From Mytilus edulis (taxonomy: Eukaryota > Mollusca > Bivalvia > Mytilida > Mytilidae): a DNA stretch of 64,000 bases. Below, piece after piece: positions 12,519 to 25,726 of this stretch; within the stretch, counting starts at the first letter, position 1, and every line of letters starts with the position of its first letter. The stretch lies in NCBI RefSeq assembly GCF_963676685.1, contig NC_092349.1, positions 41,803,426 to 41,867,425 of the forward strand, in the 5' to 3' direction. The position numbers and the translations under genes were made by a program. Under the pieces are notes generated by a model. The model did no database searches. It saw only the letters and a list, made by a program, of their open reading frames with translations, and was not told the DNA's origin.

Positions 12519-12638
12519 ATGTCTACAACACCCGGTATTCCCAGGCGGTCACCCATCCAAGTACTAACCGAGCTCGACGCTGCTTAACTGCGGTGATCGG
12601 ACGAGAACCGGTGTTTTCAGCGTGATATGGTCGTAGAC
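12519..12638 (-). rRNA. 5S rRNA, array A copy 13
   Basis: No difference from copy 1 seen. Confidence 0.97.
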
Positions 12639-12944
12639 ACTAAGGTGAGCAAAATAAAGGAATATAAAGCTAAGAAACGCGGGAAGTATATATATGGAAT
12701 CATCACTTTGATATTGAAATAGAAACTGTTTTCGACATGAGATTTTTATACAGAAAACTTATGAAACGGATGAAATTTATACAGATATGAGATCAATCGA
12801 TGAAATACAGTTTGCCATTTGTAGTTTCTGTCCTCCATAATTTCAATTTTCAAGTTCACTAGAAAGTTGATTTCAAGGATATGTGCGAATTTACAGAAAC
12901 GACGTCCACGAATTACATGGGTATTAAAATGCACAACTACATAC

Positions 12945-13017
12945 GCCTCCGTGGCCCAATGGATAAGGCACCGGCCTCCTAAGCCGGGGATTGCGGGTTC
13001 GAGTCCCGTCGGAGGTA
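12945..13017 (+). tRNA. trnR-CCU: tRNA-Arg(CCT), array A copy 13
   Basis: No difference from copy 1 seen. Confidence 0.97.
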
Positions 13018-13525
13018 GACAATTTTTACTAGCGTTACAACATATTCTGCCTAAATGCACTTTTTCACAAAGATCCGTTGAAAAAAATGCTGTTATTGTA
13101 GCTACATAACGGCATTTGAAATTAATTTTGTGCTTCGAAAGACTTACCAAACATGCAGCCATAACCTTTCAGCGTCCTCGAATTCACCCTAGCGTCGCTA
13201 TGACAATATTCGACAATGGAGAGGATCGACGTACTTCCTTGTGAAGTCAGACTTCAGTCAAAGCGCAAATTAACGATTGTAAACTGAAAATTTCGTGTTT
13301 TTTCCTAATTTGACAAATTTACCGGTAAAGTTATATTCGTTCGTTACGACTTGTAGTGACTTAGGAATTCGTCTGTCGACCTTTTTATAACAGTTTTATC
13401 AAGGTAAATATGAACATGCCGCGGGACAAAATAAAATGAAGGTCCCGGGAAAATGAAAATAAGAGGACAGGTGAAGGAGCTAGAAGAAGATATATAGGAA
13501 CACACAGAGAAAATTATAAAAAGGA

Positions 13526-13645
13526 ATGTCTACAACACCCGGTATTCCCAGGCGGTCACCCATCCAAGTACTAACCGAGCTCGACGCTGCTTAACTGCGG
13601 TGATCGGACGAGAACCGGTGTTTTCAGCGTGATATGGTCGTAGAC
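13526..13645 (-). rRNA. 5S rRNA, array A copy 14
   Basis: No difference from copy 1 seen. Confidence 0.97.
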
Positions 13646-13951
13646 ACTAAGGTGAGCAAAATAAAGGAATATAAAGCTAAGAAACGCGGGAAGTATATAT
13701 ATGGAATCATCACTTTGATATTGAAATAGAAACTGTTTTCGACATGAGATTTTTATACAGAAAACTTATGAAACGGATGAAATTTATACAGATATGAGAT
13801 CAATCGATGAAATACAGTTTGCCATTTGTAGTTTCTGTCCTCCATAATTTCAATTTTCAAGTTCACTAGAAAGTTGATTTCAAGGATATGTGCGAATTTA
13901 CAGAAACGACGTCCACGAATTACATGGGTATTAAAATGCACAACTACATAC

Positions 13952-14024
13952 GCCTCCGTGGCCCAATGGATAAGGCACCGGCCTCCTAAGCCGGGGATTG
14001 CGGGTTCGAGTCCCGTCGGAGGTA
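13952..14024 (+). tRNA. trnR-CCU: tRNA-Arg(CCT), array A copy 14
   Basis: No difference from copy 1 seen. Confidence 0.97.
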
Positions 14025-14532
14025 GACAATTTTTACTAGCGTTACAACATATTCTGCCTAAATGCACTTTTTCACAAAGATCCGTTGAAAAAAATGCTGT
14101 TATTGTAGCTACATAACGGCATTTGAAATTAATTTTGTGCTTCGAAAGACTTACCAAACATGCAGCCATAACCTTTCAGCGTCCTCGAATTCACCCTAGC
14201 GTCGCTATGACAATATTCGACAATGGAGAGGATCGACGTACTTCCTTGTGAAGTCAGACTTCAGTCAAAGCGCAAATTAACGATTGTAAACTGAAAATTT
14301 CGTGTTTTTTCCTAATTTGACAAATTTACCGGTAAAGTTATATTCGTTCGTTACGACTTGTAGTGACTTAGGAATTCGTCTGTCGACCTTTTTATAACAG
14401 TTTTATCAAGGTAAATATGAACATGCCGCGGGACAAAATAAAATGAAGGTCCCGGGAAAATGAAAATAAGAGGACAGGTGAAGGAGCTAGAAGAAGATAT
14501 ATAGGAACACACAGAGAAAATTATAAAAAGGA

Positions 14533-14652
14533 ATGTCTACAACACCCGGTATTCCCAGGCGGTCACCCATCCAAGTACTAACCGAGCTCGACGCTGCTTA
14601 ACTGCGGTGATCGGACGAGAACCGGTGTTTTCAGCGTGATATGGTCGTAGAC
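14533..14652 (-). rRNA. 5S rRNA, array A copy 15
   Basis: No difference from copy 1 seen. Confidence 0.97.
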
Positions 14653-14958
14653 ACTAAGGTGAGCAAAATAAAGGAATATAAAGCTAAGAAACGCGGGAAG
14701 TATATATATGGAATCATCACTTTGATATTGAAATAGAAACTGTTTTCGACATGAGATTTTTATACAGAAAACTTATGAAACGGATGAAATTTATACAGAT
14801 ATGAGATCAATCGATGAAATACAGTTTGCCATTTGTAGTTTCTGTCCTCCATAATTTCAATTTTCAAGTTCACTAGAAAGTTGATTTCAAGGATATGTGC
14901 GAATTTACAGAAACGACGTCCACGAATTACATGGGTATTAAAATGCACAACTACATAC

Positions 14959-15031
14959 GCCTCCGTGGCCCAATGGATAAGGCACCGGCCTCCTAAGCCG
15001 GGGATTGCGGGTTCGAGTCCCGTCGGAGGTA
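14959..15031 (+). tRNA. trnR-CCU: tRNA-Arg(CCT), array A copy 15
   Basis: No difference from copy 1 seen. Confidence 0.97.
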
Positions 15032-15539
15032 GACAATTTTTACTAGCGTTACAACATATTCTGCCTAAATGCACTTTTTCACAAAGATCCGTTGAAAAAA
15101 ATGCTGTTATTGTAGCTACATAACGGCATTTGAAATTAATTTTGTGCTTCGAAAGACTTACCAAACATGCAGCCATAACCTTTCAGCGTCCTCGAATTCA
15201 CCCTAGCGTCGCTATGACAATATTCGACAATGGAGAGGATCGACGTACTTCCTTGTGAAGTCAGACTTCAGTCAAAGCGCAAATTAACGATTGTAAACTG
15301 AAAATTTCGTGTTTTTTCCTAATTTGACAAATTTACCGGTAAAGTTATATTCGTTCGTTACGACTTGTAGTGACTTAGGAATTCGTCTGTCGACCTTTTT
15401 ATAACAGTTTTATCAAGGTAAATATGAACATGCCGCGGGACAAAATAAAATGAAGGTCCCGGGAAAATGAAAATAAGAGGACAGGTGAAGGAGCTAGAAG
15501 AAGATATATAGGAACACACAGAGAAAATTATAAAAAGGA

Positions 15540-15659
15540 ATGTCTACAACACCCGGTATTCCCAGGCGGTCACCCATCCAAGTACTAACCGAGCTCGACG
15601 CTGCTTAACTGCGGTGATCGGACGAGAACCGGTGTTTTCAGCGTGATATGGTCGTAGAC
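15540..15659 (-). rRNA. 5S rRNA, array A copy 16
   Basis: No difference from copy 1 seen. Confidence 0.97.
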
Positions 15660-15965
15660 ACTAAGGTGAGCAAAATAAAGGAATATAAAGCTAAGAAACG
15701 CGGGAAGTATATATATGGAATCATCACTTTGATATTGAAATAGAAACTGTTTTCGACATGAGATTTTTATACAGAAAACTTATGAAACGGATGAAATTTA
15801 TACAGATATGAGATCAATCGATGAAATACAGTTTGCCATTTGTAGTTTCTGTCCTCCATAATTTCAATTTTCAAGTTCACTAGAAAGTTGATTTCAAGGA
15901 TATGTGCGAATTTACAGAAACGACGTCCACGAATTACATGGGTATTAAAATGCACAACTACATAC

Positions 15966-16038
15966 GCCTCCGTGGCCCAATGGATAAGGCACCGGCCTCC
16001 TAAGCCGGGGATTGCGGGTTCGAGTCCCGTCGGAGGTA
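15966..16038 (+). tRNA. trnR-CCU: tRNA-Arg(CCT), array A copy 16
   Basis: No difference from copy 1 seen. Confidence 0.97.
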
Positions 16039-16546
16039 GACAATTTTTACTAGCGTTACAACATATTCTGCCTAAATGCACTTTTTCACAAAGATCCGTT
16101 GAAAAAAATGCTGTTATTGTAGCTACATAACGGCATTTGAAATTAATTTTGTGCTTCGAAAGACTTACCAAACATGCAGCCATAACCTTTCAGCGTCCTC
16201 GAATTCACCCTAGCGTCGCTATGACAATATTCGACAATGGAGAGGATCGACGTACTTCCTTGTGAAGTCAGACTTCAGTCAAAGCGCAAATTAACGATTG
16301 TAAACTGAAAATTTCGTGTTTTTTCCTAATTTGACAAATTTACCGGTAAAGTTATATTCGTTCGTTACGACTTGTAGTGACTTAGGAATTCGTCTGTCGA
16401 CCTTTTTATAACAGTTTTATCAAGGTAAATATGAACATGCCGCGGGACAAAATAAAATGAAGGTCCCGGGAAAATGAAAATAAGAGGACAGGTGAAGGAG
16501 CTAGAAGAAGATATATAGGAACACACAGAGAAAATTATAAAAAGGA

Positions 16547-16666
16547 ATGTCTACAACACCCGGTATTCCCAGGCGGTCACCCATCCAAGTACTAACCGAG
16601 CTCGACGCTGCTTAACTGCGGTGATCGGACGAGAACCGGTGTTTTCAGCGTGATATGGTCGTAGAC
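16547..16666 (-). rRNA. 5S rRNA, array A copy 17
   Basis: No difference from copy 1 seen. Confidence 0.97.
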
Positions 16667-16972
16667 ACTAAGGTGAGCAAAATAAAGGAATATAAAGCTA
16701 AGAAACGCGGGAAGTATATATATGGAATCATCACTTTGATATTGAAATAGAAACTGTTTTCGACATGAGATTTTTATACAGAAAACTTATGAAACGGATG
16801 AAATTTATACAGATATGAGATCAATCGATGAAATACAGTTTGCCATTTGTAGTTTCTGTCCTCCATAATTTCAATTTTCAAGTTCACTAGAAAGTTGATT
16901 TCAAGGATATGTGCGAATTTACAGAAACGACGTCCACGAATTACATGGGTATTAAAATGCACAACTACATAC

Positions 16973-17045
16973 GCCTCCGTGGCCCAATGGATAAGGCACC
17001 GGCCTCCTAAGCCGGGGATTGCGGGTTCGAGTCCCGTCGGAGGTA
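16973..17045 (+). tRNA. trnR-CCU: tRNA-Arg(CCT), array A copy 17
   Basis: No difference from copy 1 seen. Confidence 0.97.
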
Positions 17046-17553
17046 GACAATTTTTACTAGCGTTACAACATATTCTGCCTAAATGCACTTTTTCACAAAG
17101 ATCCGTTGAAAAAAATGCTGTTATTGTAGCTACATAACGGCATTTGAAATTAATTTTGTGCTTCGAAAGACTTACCAAACATGCAGCCATAACCTTTCAG
17201 CGTCCTCGAATTCACCCTAGCGTCGCTATGACAATATTCGACAATGGAGAGGATCGACGTACTTCCTTGTGAAGTCAGACTTCAGTCAAAGCGCAAATTA
17301 ACGATTGTAAACTGAAAATTTCGTGTTTTTTCCTAATTTGACAAATTTACCGGTAAAGTTATATTCGTTCGTTACGACTTGTAGTGACTTAGGAATTCGT
17401 CTGTCGACCTTTTTATAACAGTTTTATCAAGGTAAATATGAACATGCCGCGGGACAAAATAAAATGAAGGTCCCGGGAAAATGAAAATAAGAGGACAGGT
17501 GAAGGAGCTAGAAGAAGATATATAGGAACACACAGAGAAAATTATAAAAAGGA

Positions 17554-17673
17554 ATGTCTACAACACCCGGTATTCCCAGGCGGTCACCCATCCAAGTACT
17601 AACCGAGCTCGACGCTGCTTAACTGCGGTGATCGGACGAGAACCGGTGTTTTCAGCGTGATATGGTCGTAGAC
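17554..17673 (-). rRNA. 5S rRNA, array A copy 18
   Basis: No difference from copy 1 seen. Confidence 0.97.
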
Positions 17674-17979
17674 ACTAAGGTGAGCAAAATAAAGGAATAT
17701 AAAGCTAAGAAACGCGGGAAGTATATATATGGAATCATCACTTTGATATTGAAATAGAAACTGTTTTCGACATGAGATTTTTATACAGAAAACTTATGAA
17801 ACGGATGAAATTTATACAGATATGAGATCAATCGATGAAATACAGTTTGCCATTTGTAGTTTCTGTCCTCCATAATTTCAATTTTCAAGTTCACTAGAAA
17901 GTTGATTTCAAGGATATGTGCGAATTTACAGAAACGACGTCCACGAATTACATGGGTATTAAAATGCACAACTACATAC

Positions 17980-18051
17980 GCCTCCGTGGCCCAATGGATA
18001 AGGCACCGGCCTCCTAAGCGGGGATTGCGGGTTCGAGTCCCGTCGGAGGTA
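17980..18051 (+). tRNA. trnR-CCU: tRNA-Arg(CCT), array A copy 18, one base deleted in anticodon stem
   Basis: This copy is 72 nt long. The 3' side of the anticodon stem reads AAGCGGGG instead of AAGCCGGGG, so one C of a CC pair is missing and the stem is weakened. If real it is a damaged gene. The loss lies in a short run of identical bases, so a sequencing error is at least as likely. Confidence 0.85.
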
Positions 18052-18559
18052 GACAATTTTTACTAGCGTTACAACATATTCTGCCTAAATGCACTTTTTC
18101 ACAAAGATCCGTTGAAAAAAATGCTGTTATTGTAGCTACATAACGGCATTTGAAATTAATTTTGTGCTTCGAAAGACTTACCAAACATGCAGCCATAACC
18201 TTTCAGCGTCCTCGAATTCACCCTAGCGTCGCTATGACAATATTCGACAATGGAGAGGATCGACGTACTTCCTTGTGAAGTCAGACTTCAGTCAAAGCGC
18301 AAATTAACGATTGTAAACTGAAAATTTCGTGTTTTTTCCTAATTTGACAAATTTACCGGTAAAGTTATATTCGTTCGTTACGACTTGTAGTGACTTAGGA
18401 ATTCGTCTGTCGACCTTTTTATAACAGTTTTATCAAGGTAAATATGAACATGCCGCGGGACAAAATAAAATGAAGGTCCCGGGAAAATGAAAATAAGAGG
18501 ACAGGTGAAGGAGCTAGAAGAAGATATATAGGAACACACAGAGAAAATTATAAAAAGGA

Positions 18560-18679
18560 ATGTCTACAACACCCGGTATTCCCAGGCGGTCACCCATCCA
18601 AGTACTAACCGAGCTCGACGCTGCTTAACTGCGGTGATCGGACGAGAACCGGTGTTTTCAGCGTGATATGGTCGTAGAC
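18560..18679 (-). rRNA. 5S rRNA, array A copy 19
   Basis: No difference from copy 1 seen. Confidence 0.97.
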
Positions 18680-18985
18680 ACTAAGGTGAGCAAAATAAAG
18701 GAATATAAAGCTAAGAAACGCGGGAAGTATATATATGGAATCATCACTTTGATATTGAAATAGAAACTGTTTTCGACATGAGATTTTTATACAGAAAACT
18801 TATGAAACGGATGAAATTTATACAGATATGAGATCAATCGATGAAATACAGTTTGCCATTTGTAGTTTCTGTCCTCCATAATTTCAATTTTCAAGTTCAC
18901 TAGAAAGTTGATTTCAAGGATATGTGCGAATTTACAGAAACGACGTCCACGAATTACATGGGTATTAAAATGCACAACTACATAC

Positions 18986-19058
18986 GCCTCCGTGGCCCAA
19001 TGGATAAGGCACCGGCCTCCTAAGCCGGGGATTGCGGGTTCGAGTCCCGTCGGAGGTA
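18986..19058 (+). tRNA. trnR-CCU: tRNA-Arg(CCT), array A copy 19
   Basis: No difference from copy 1 seen. Confidence 0.97.
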
Positions 19059-19566
19059 GACAATTTTTACTAGCGTTACAACATATTCTGCCTAAATGCA
19101 CTTTTTCACAAAGATCCGTTGAAAAAAATGCTGTTATTGTAGCTACATAACGGCATTTGAAATTAATTTTGTGCTTCGAAAGACTTACCAAACATGCAGC
19201 CATAACCTTTCAGCGTCCTCGAATTCACCCTAGCGTCGCTATGACAATATTCGACAATGGAGAGGATCGACGTACTTCCTTGTGAAGTCAGACTTCAGTC
19301 AAAGCGCAAATTAACGATTGTAAACTGAAAATTTCGTGTTTTTTCCTAATTTGACAAATTTACCGGTAAAGTTATATTCGTTCGTTACGACTTGTAGTGA
19401 CTTAGGAATTCGTCTGTCGACCTTTTTATAACAGTTTTATCAAGGTAAATATGAACATGCCGCGGGACAAAATAAAATGAAGGTCCCGGGAAAATGAAAA
19501 TAAGAGGACAGGTGAAGGAGCTAGAAGAAGATATATAGGAACACACAGAGAAAATTATAAAAAGGA

Positions 19567-19686
19567 ATGTCTACAACACCCGGTATTCCCAGGCGGTCAC
19601 CCATCCAAGTACTAACCGAGCTCGACGCTGCTTAACTGCGGTGATCGGACGAGAACCGGTGTTTTCAGCGTGATATGGTCGTAGAC
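19567..19686 (-). rRNA. 5S rRNA, array A copy 20
   Basis: No difference from copy 1 seen. Confidence 0.97.
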
Positions 19687-19992
19687 ACTAAGGTGAGCAA
19701 AATAAAGGAATATAAAGCTAAGAAACGCGGGAAGTATATATATGGAATCATCACTTTGATATTGAAATAGAAACTGTTTTCGACATGAGATTTTTATACA
19801 GAAAACTTATGAAACGGATGAAATTTATACAGATATGAGATCAATCGATGAAATACAGTTTGCCATTTGTAGTTTCTGTCCTCCATAATTTCAATTTTCA
19901 AGTTCACTAGAAAGTTGATTTCAAGGATATGTGCGAATTTACAGAAACGACGTCCACGAATTACATGGGTATTAAAATGCACAACTACATAC

Positions 19993-20065
19993 GCCTCCGT
20001 GGCCCAATGGATAAGGCACCGGCCTCCTAAGCCGGGGATTGCGGGTTCGAGTCCCGTCGGAGGTA
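19993..20065 (+). tRNA. trnR-CCU: tRNA-Arg(CCT), array A copy 20
   Basis: No difference from copy 1 seen. Confidence 0.97.
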
Positions 20066-20573
20066 GACAATTTTTACTAGCGTTACAACATATTCTGCCT
20101 AAATGCACTTTTTCACAAAGATCCGTTGAAAAAAATGCTGTTATTGTAGCTACATAACGGCATTTGAAATTAATTTTGTGCTTCGAAAGACTTACCAAAC
20201 ATGCAGCCATAACCTTTCAGCGTCCTCGAATTCACCCTAGCGTCGCTATGACAATATTCGACAATGGAGAGGATCGACGTACTTCCTTGTGAAGTCAGAC
20301 TTCAGTCAAAGCGCAAATTAACGATTGTAAACTGAAAATTTCGTGTTTTTTCCTAATTTGACAAATTTACCGGTAAAGTTATATTCGTTCGTTACGACTT
20401 GTAGTGACTTAGGAATTCGTCTGTCGACCTTTTTATAACAGTTTTATCAAGGTAAATATGAACATGCCGCGGGACAAAATAAAATGAAGGTCCCGGGAAA
20501 ATGAAAATAAGAGGACAGGTGAAGGAGCTAGAAGAAGATATATAGGAACACACAGAGAAAATTATAAAAAGGA

Positions 20574-20693
20574 ATGTCTACAACACCCGGTATTCCCAGG
20601 CGGTCACCCATCCAAGTACTAACCGAGCTCGACGCTGCTTAACTGCGGTGATCGGACGAGAACCGGTGTTTTCAGCGTGATATGGTCGTAGAC
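20574..20693 (-). rRNA. 5S rRNA, array A copy 21
   Basis: No difference from copy 1 seen. Confidence 0.97.
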
Positions 20694-20999
20694 ACTAAGG
20701 TGAGCAAAATAAAGGAATATAAAGCTAAGAAACGCGGGAAGTATATATATGGAATCATCACTTTGATATTGAAATAGAAACTGTTTTCGACATGAGATTT
20801 TTATACAGAAAACTTATGAAACGGATGAAATTTATACAGATATGAGATCAATCGATGAAATACAGTTTGCCATTTGTAGTTTCTGTCCTCCATAATTTCA
20901 ATTTTCAAGTTCACTAGAAAGTTGATTTCAAGGATATGTGCGAATTTACAGAAACGACGTCCACGAATTACATGGGTATTAAAATGCACAACTACATAC

Positions 21000-21071
21000 G
21001 CCTCCGTGGCCCAATGGATAAGGCACCGGCCTCCTAAGCCGGGGATTGCGGTTCGAGTCCCGTCGGAGGTA
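21000..21071 (+). tRNA. trnR-CCU: tRNA-Arg(CCT), array A copy 21, one base deleted in T arm
   Basis: This copy is 72 nt long. The run GCGGGTTCG reads GCGGTTCG, removing one G from the 5' side of the T stem next to the B box. It is either a damaged copy or a homopolymer error. Confidence 0.85.
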
Positions 21072-21579
21072 GACAATTTTTACTAGCGTTACAACATATT
21101 CTGCCTAAATGCACTTTTTCACAAAGATCCGTTGAAAAAAATGCTGTTATTGTAGCTACATAACGGCATTTGAAATTAATTTTGTGCTTCGAAAGACTTA
21201 CCAAACATGCAGCCATAACCTTTCAGCGTCCTCGAATTCACCCTAGCGTCGCTATGACAATATTCGACAATGGAGAGGATCGACGTACTTCCTTGTGAAG
21301 TCAGACTTCAGTCAAAGCGCAAATTAACGATTGTAAACTGAAAATTTCGTGTTTTTTCCTAATTTGACAAATTTACCGGTAAAGTTATATTCGTTCGTTA
21401 CGACTTGTAGTGACTTAGGAATTCGTCTGTCGACCTTTTTATAACAGTTTTATCAAGGTAAATATGAACATGCCGCGGGACAAAATAAAATGAAGGTCCC
21501 GGGAAAATGAAAATAAGAGGACAGGTGAAGGAGCTAGAAGAAGATATATAGGAACACACAGAGAAAATTATAAAAAGGA

Positions 21580-21699
21580 ATGTCTACAACACCCGGTATT
21601 CCCAGGCGGTCACCCATCCAAGTACTAACCGAGCTCGACGCTGCTTAACTGCGGTGATCGGACGAGAACCGGTGTTTTCAGCGTGATATGGTCGTAGAC
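21580..21699 (-). rRNA. 5S rRNA, array A copy 22
   Basis: No difference from copy 1 seen. Confidence 0.97.
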
Positions 21700-22005
21700 A
21701 CTAAGGTGAGCAAAATAAAGGAATATAAAGCTAAGAAACGCGGGAAGTATATATATGGAATCATCACTTTGATATTGAAATAGAAACTGTTTTCGACATG
21801 AGATTTTTATACAGAAAACTTATGAAACGGATGAAATTTATACAGATATGAGATCAATCGATGAAATACAGTTTGCCATTTGTAGTTTCTGTCCTCCATA
21901 ATTTCAATTTTCAAGTTCACTAGAAAGTTGATTTCAAGGATATGTGCGAATTTACAGAAACGACGTCCACGAATTACATGGGTATTAAAATGCACAACTA
22001 CATAC

Positions 22006-22078
22006 GCCTCCGTGGCCCAATGGATAAGGCACCGGCCTCCTAAGCCGGGGATTGCGGGTTCGAGTCCCGTCGGAGGTA
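22006..22078 (+). tRNA. trnR-CCU: tRNA-Arg(CCT), array A copy 22
   Basis: No difference from copy 1 seen. Confidence 0.97.
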
Positions 22079-22586
22079 GACAATTTTTACTAGCGTTACA
22101 ACATATTCTGCCTAAATGCACTTTTTCACAAAGATCCGTTGAAAAAAATGCTGTTATTGTAGCTACATAACGGCATTTGAAATTAATTTTGTGCTTCGAA
22201 AGACTTACCAAACATGCAGCCATAACCTTTCAGCGTCCTCGAATTCACCCTAGCGTCGCTATGACAATATTCGACAATGGAGAGGATCGACGTACTTCCT
22301 TGTGAAGTCAGACTTCAGTCAAAGCGCAAATTAACGATTGTAAACTGAAAATTTCGTGTTTTTTCCTAATTTGACAAATTTACCGGTAAAGTTATATTCG
22401 TTCGTTACGACTTGTAGTGACTTAGGAATTCGTCTGTCGACCTTTTTATAACAGTTTTATCAAGGTAAATATGAACATGCCGCGGGACAAAATAAAATGA
22501 AGGTCCCGGGAAAATGAAAATAAGAGGACAGGTGAAGGAGCTAGAAGAAGATATATAGGAACACACAGAGAAAATTATAAAAAGGA

Positions 22587-22705
22587 ATGTCTACAACACC
22601 CGGTATTCCCAGGCGGTCACCCATCCAAGTACTAACCGAGCTCGACGCTGCTTAACTGCGGTGATCGGACGAGAACCGGTGTTTCAGCGTGATATGGTCG
22701 TAGAC
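22587..22705 (-). rRNA. 5S rRNA, array A copy 23, one base deleted
   Basis: This copy is 119 nt long. The run of four A at nt 22-25 is three A here, just after helix II. It is either a minor variant or a homopolymer error. Confidence 0.93.
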
Positions 22706-23011
22706 ACTAAGGTGAGCAAAATAAAGGAATATAAAGCTAAGAAACGCGGGAAGTATATATATGGAATCATCACTTTGATATTGAAATAGAAACTGTTTTC
22801 GACATGAGATTTTTATACAGAAAACTTATGAAACGGATGAAATTTATACAGATATGAGATCAATCGATGAAATACAGTTTGCCATTTGTAGTTTCTGTCC
22901 TCCATAATTTCAATTTTCAAGTTCACTAGAAAGTTGATTTCAAGGATATGTGCGAATTTACAGAAACGACGTCCACGAATTACATGGGTATTAAAATGCA
23001 CAACTACATAC

Positions 23012-23084
23012 GCCTCCGTGGCCCAATGGATAAGGCACCGGCCTCCTAAGCCGGGGATTGCGGGTTCGAGTCCCGTCGGAGGTA
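23012..23084 (+). tRNA. trnR-CCU: tRNA-Arg(CCT), array A copy 23
   Basis: No difference from copy 1 seen. Confidence 0.97.
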
Positions 23085-23592
23085 GACAATTTTTACTAGC
23101 GTTACAACATATTCTGCCTAAATGCACTTTTTCACAAAGATCCGTTGAAAAAAATGCTGTTATTGTAGCTACATAACGGCATTTGAAATTAATTTTGTGC
23201 TTCGAAAGACTTACCAAACATGCAGCCATAACCTTTCAGCGTCCTCGAATTCACCCTAGCGTCGCTATGACAATATTCGACAATGGAGAGGATCGACGTA
23301 CTTCCTTGTGAAGTCAGACTTCAGTCAAAGCGCAAATTAACGATTGTAAACTGAAAATTTCGTGTTTTTTCCTAATTTGACAAATTTACCGGTAAAGTTA
23401 TATTCGTTCGTTACGACTTGTAGTGACTTAGGAATTCGTCTGTCGACCTTTTTATAACAGTTTTATCAAGGTAAATATGAACATGCCGCGGGACAAAATA
23501 AAATGAAGGTCCCGGGAAAATGAAAATAAGAGGACAGGTGAAGGAGCTAGAAGAAGATATATAGGAACACACAGAGAAAATTATAAAAAGGA

Positions 23593-23712
23593 ATGTCTAC
23601 AACACCCGGTATTCCCAGGCGGTCACCCATCCAAGTACTAACCGAGCTCGACGCTGCTTAACTGCGGTGATCGGACGAGAACCGGTGTTTTCAGCGTGAT
23701 ATGGTCGTAGAC
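23593..23712 (-). rRNA. 5S rRNA, array A copy 24
   Basis: No difference from copy 1 seen. Confidence 0.97.
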
Positions 23713-24018
23713 ACTAAGGTGAGCAAAATAAAGGAATATAAAGCTAAGAAACGCGGGAAGTATATATATGGAATCATCACTTTGATATTGAAATAGAAAC
23801 TGTTTTCGACATGAGATTTTTATACAGAAAACTTATGAAACGGATGAAATTTATACAGATATGAGATCAATCGATGAAATACAGTTTGCCATTTGTAGTT
23901 TCTGTCCTCCATAATTTCAATTTTCAAGTTCACTAGAAAGTTGATTTCAAGGATATGTGCGAATTTACAGAAACGACGTCCACGAATTACATGGGTATTA
24001 AAATGCACAACTACATAC

Positions 24019-24091
24019 GCCTCCGTGGCCCAATGGATAAGGCACCGGCCTCCTAAGCCGGGGATTGCGGGTTCGAGTCCCGTCGGAGGTA
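24019..24091 (+). tRNA. trnR-CCU: tRNA-Arg(CCT), array A copy 24
   Basis: No difference from copy 1 seen. Confidence 0.97.
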
Positions 24092-24599
24092 GACAATTTT
24101 TACTAGCGTTACAACATATTCTGCCTAAATGCACTTTTTCACAAAGATCCGTTGAAAAAAATGCTGTTATTGTAGCTACATAACGGCATTTGAAATTAAT
24201 TTTGTGCTTCGAAAGACTTACCAAACATGCAGCCATAACCTTTCAGCGTCCTCGAATTCACCCTAGCGTCGCTATGACAATATTCGACAATGGAGAGGAT
24301 CGACGTACTTCCTTGTGAAGTCAGACTTCAGTCAAAGCGCAAATTAACGATTGTAAACTGAAAATTTCGTGTTTTTTCCTAATTTGACAAATTTACCGGT
24401 AAAGTTATATTCGTTCGTTACGACTTGTAGTGACTTAGGAATTCGTCTGTCGACCTTTTTATAACAGTTTTATCAAGGTAAATATGAACATGCCGCGGGA
24501 CAAAATAAAATGAAGGTCCCGGGAAAATGAAAATAAGAGGACAGGTGAAGGAGCTAGAAGAAGATATATAGGAACACACAGAGAAAATTATAAAAAGGA

Positions 24600-24719
24600 A
24601 TGTCTACAACACCCGGTATTCCCAGGCGGTCACCCATCCAAGTACTAACCGAGCTCGACGCTGCTTAACTGCGGTGATCGGACGAGAACCGGTGTTTTCA
24701 GCGTGATATGGTCGTAGAC
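24600..24719 (-). rRNA. 5S rRNA, array A copy 25
   Basis: No difference from copy 1 seen. Confidence 0.97.
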
Positions 24720-25025
24720 ACTAAGGTGAGCAAAATAAAGGAATATAAAGCTAAGAAACGCGGGAAGTATATATATGGAATCATCACTTTGATATTGAAA
24801 TAGAAACTGTTTTCGACATGAGATTTTTATACAGAAAACTTATGAAACGGATGAAATTTATACAGATATGAGATCAATCGATGAAATACAGTTTGCCATT
24901 TGTAGTTTCTGTCCTCCATAATTTCAATTTTCAAGTTCACTAGAAAGTTGATTTCAAGGATATGTGCGAATTTACAGAAACGACGTCCACGAATTACATG
25001 GGTATTAAAATGCACAACTACATAC

Positions 25026-25098
25026 GCCTCCGTGGCCCAATGGATAAGGCACCGGCCTCCTAAGCCGGGGATTGCGGGTTCGAGTCCCGTCGGAGGTA
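25026..25098 (+). tRNA. trnR-CCU: tRNA-Arg(CCT), array A copy 25
   Basis: No difference from copy 1 seen. Confidence 0.97.
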
Positions 25099-25606
25099 GA
25101 CAATTTTTACTAGCGTTACAACATATTCTGCCTAAATGCACTTTTTCACAAAGATCCGTTGAAAAAAATGCTGTTATTGTAGCTACATAACGGCATTTGA
25201 AATTAATTTTGTGCTTCGAAAGACTTACCAAACATGCAGCCATAACCTTTCAGCGTCCTCGAATTCACCCTAGCGTCGCTATGACAATATTCGACAATGG
25301 AGAGGATCGACGTACTTCCTTGTGAAGTCAGACTTCAGTCAAAGCGCAAATTAACGATTGTAAACTGAAAATTTCGTGTTTTTTCCTAATTTGACAAATT
25401 TACCGGTAAAGTTATATTCGTTCGTTACGACTTGTAGTGACTTAGGAATTCGTCTGTCGACCTTTTTATAACAGTTTTATCAAGGTAAATATGAACATGC
25501 CGCGGGACAAAATAAAATGAAGGTCCCGGGAAAATGAAAATAAGAGGACAGGTGAAGGAGCTAGAAGAAGATATATAGGAACACACAGAGAAAATTATAA
25601 AAAGGA

Positions 25607-25726
25607 ATGTCTACAACACCCGGTATTCCCAGGCGGTCACCCATCCAAGTACTAACCGAGCTCGACGCTGCTTAACTGCGGTGATCGGACGAGAACCGGT
25701 GTTTTCAGCGTGATATGGTCGTAGAC
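25607..25726 (-). rRNA. 5S rRNA, array A copy 26
   Basis: No difference from copy 1 seen. Confidence 0.97.
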
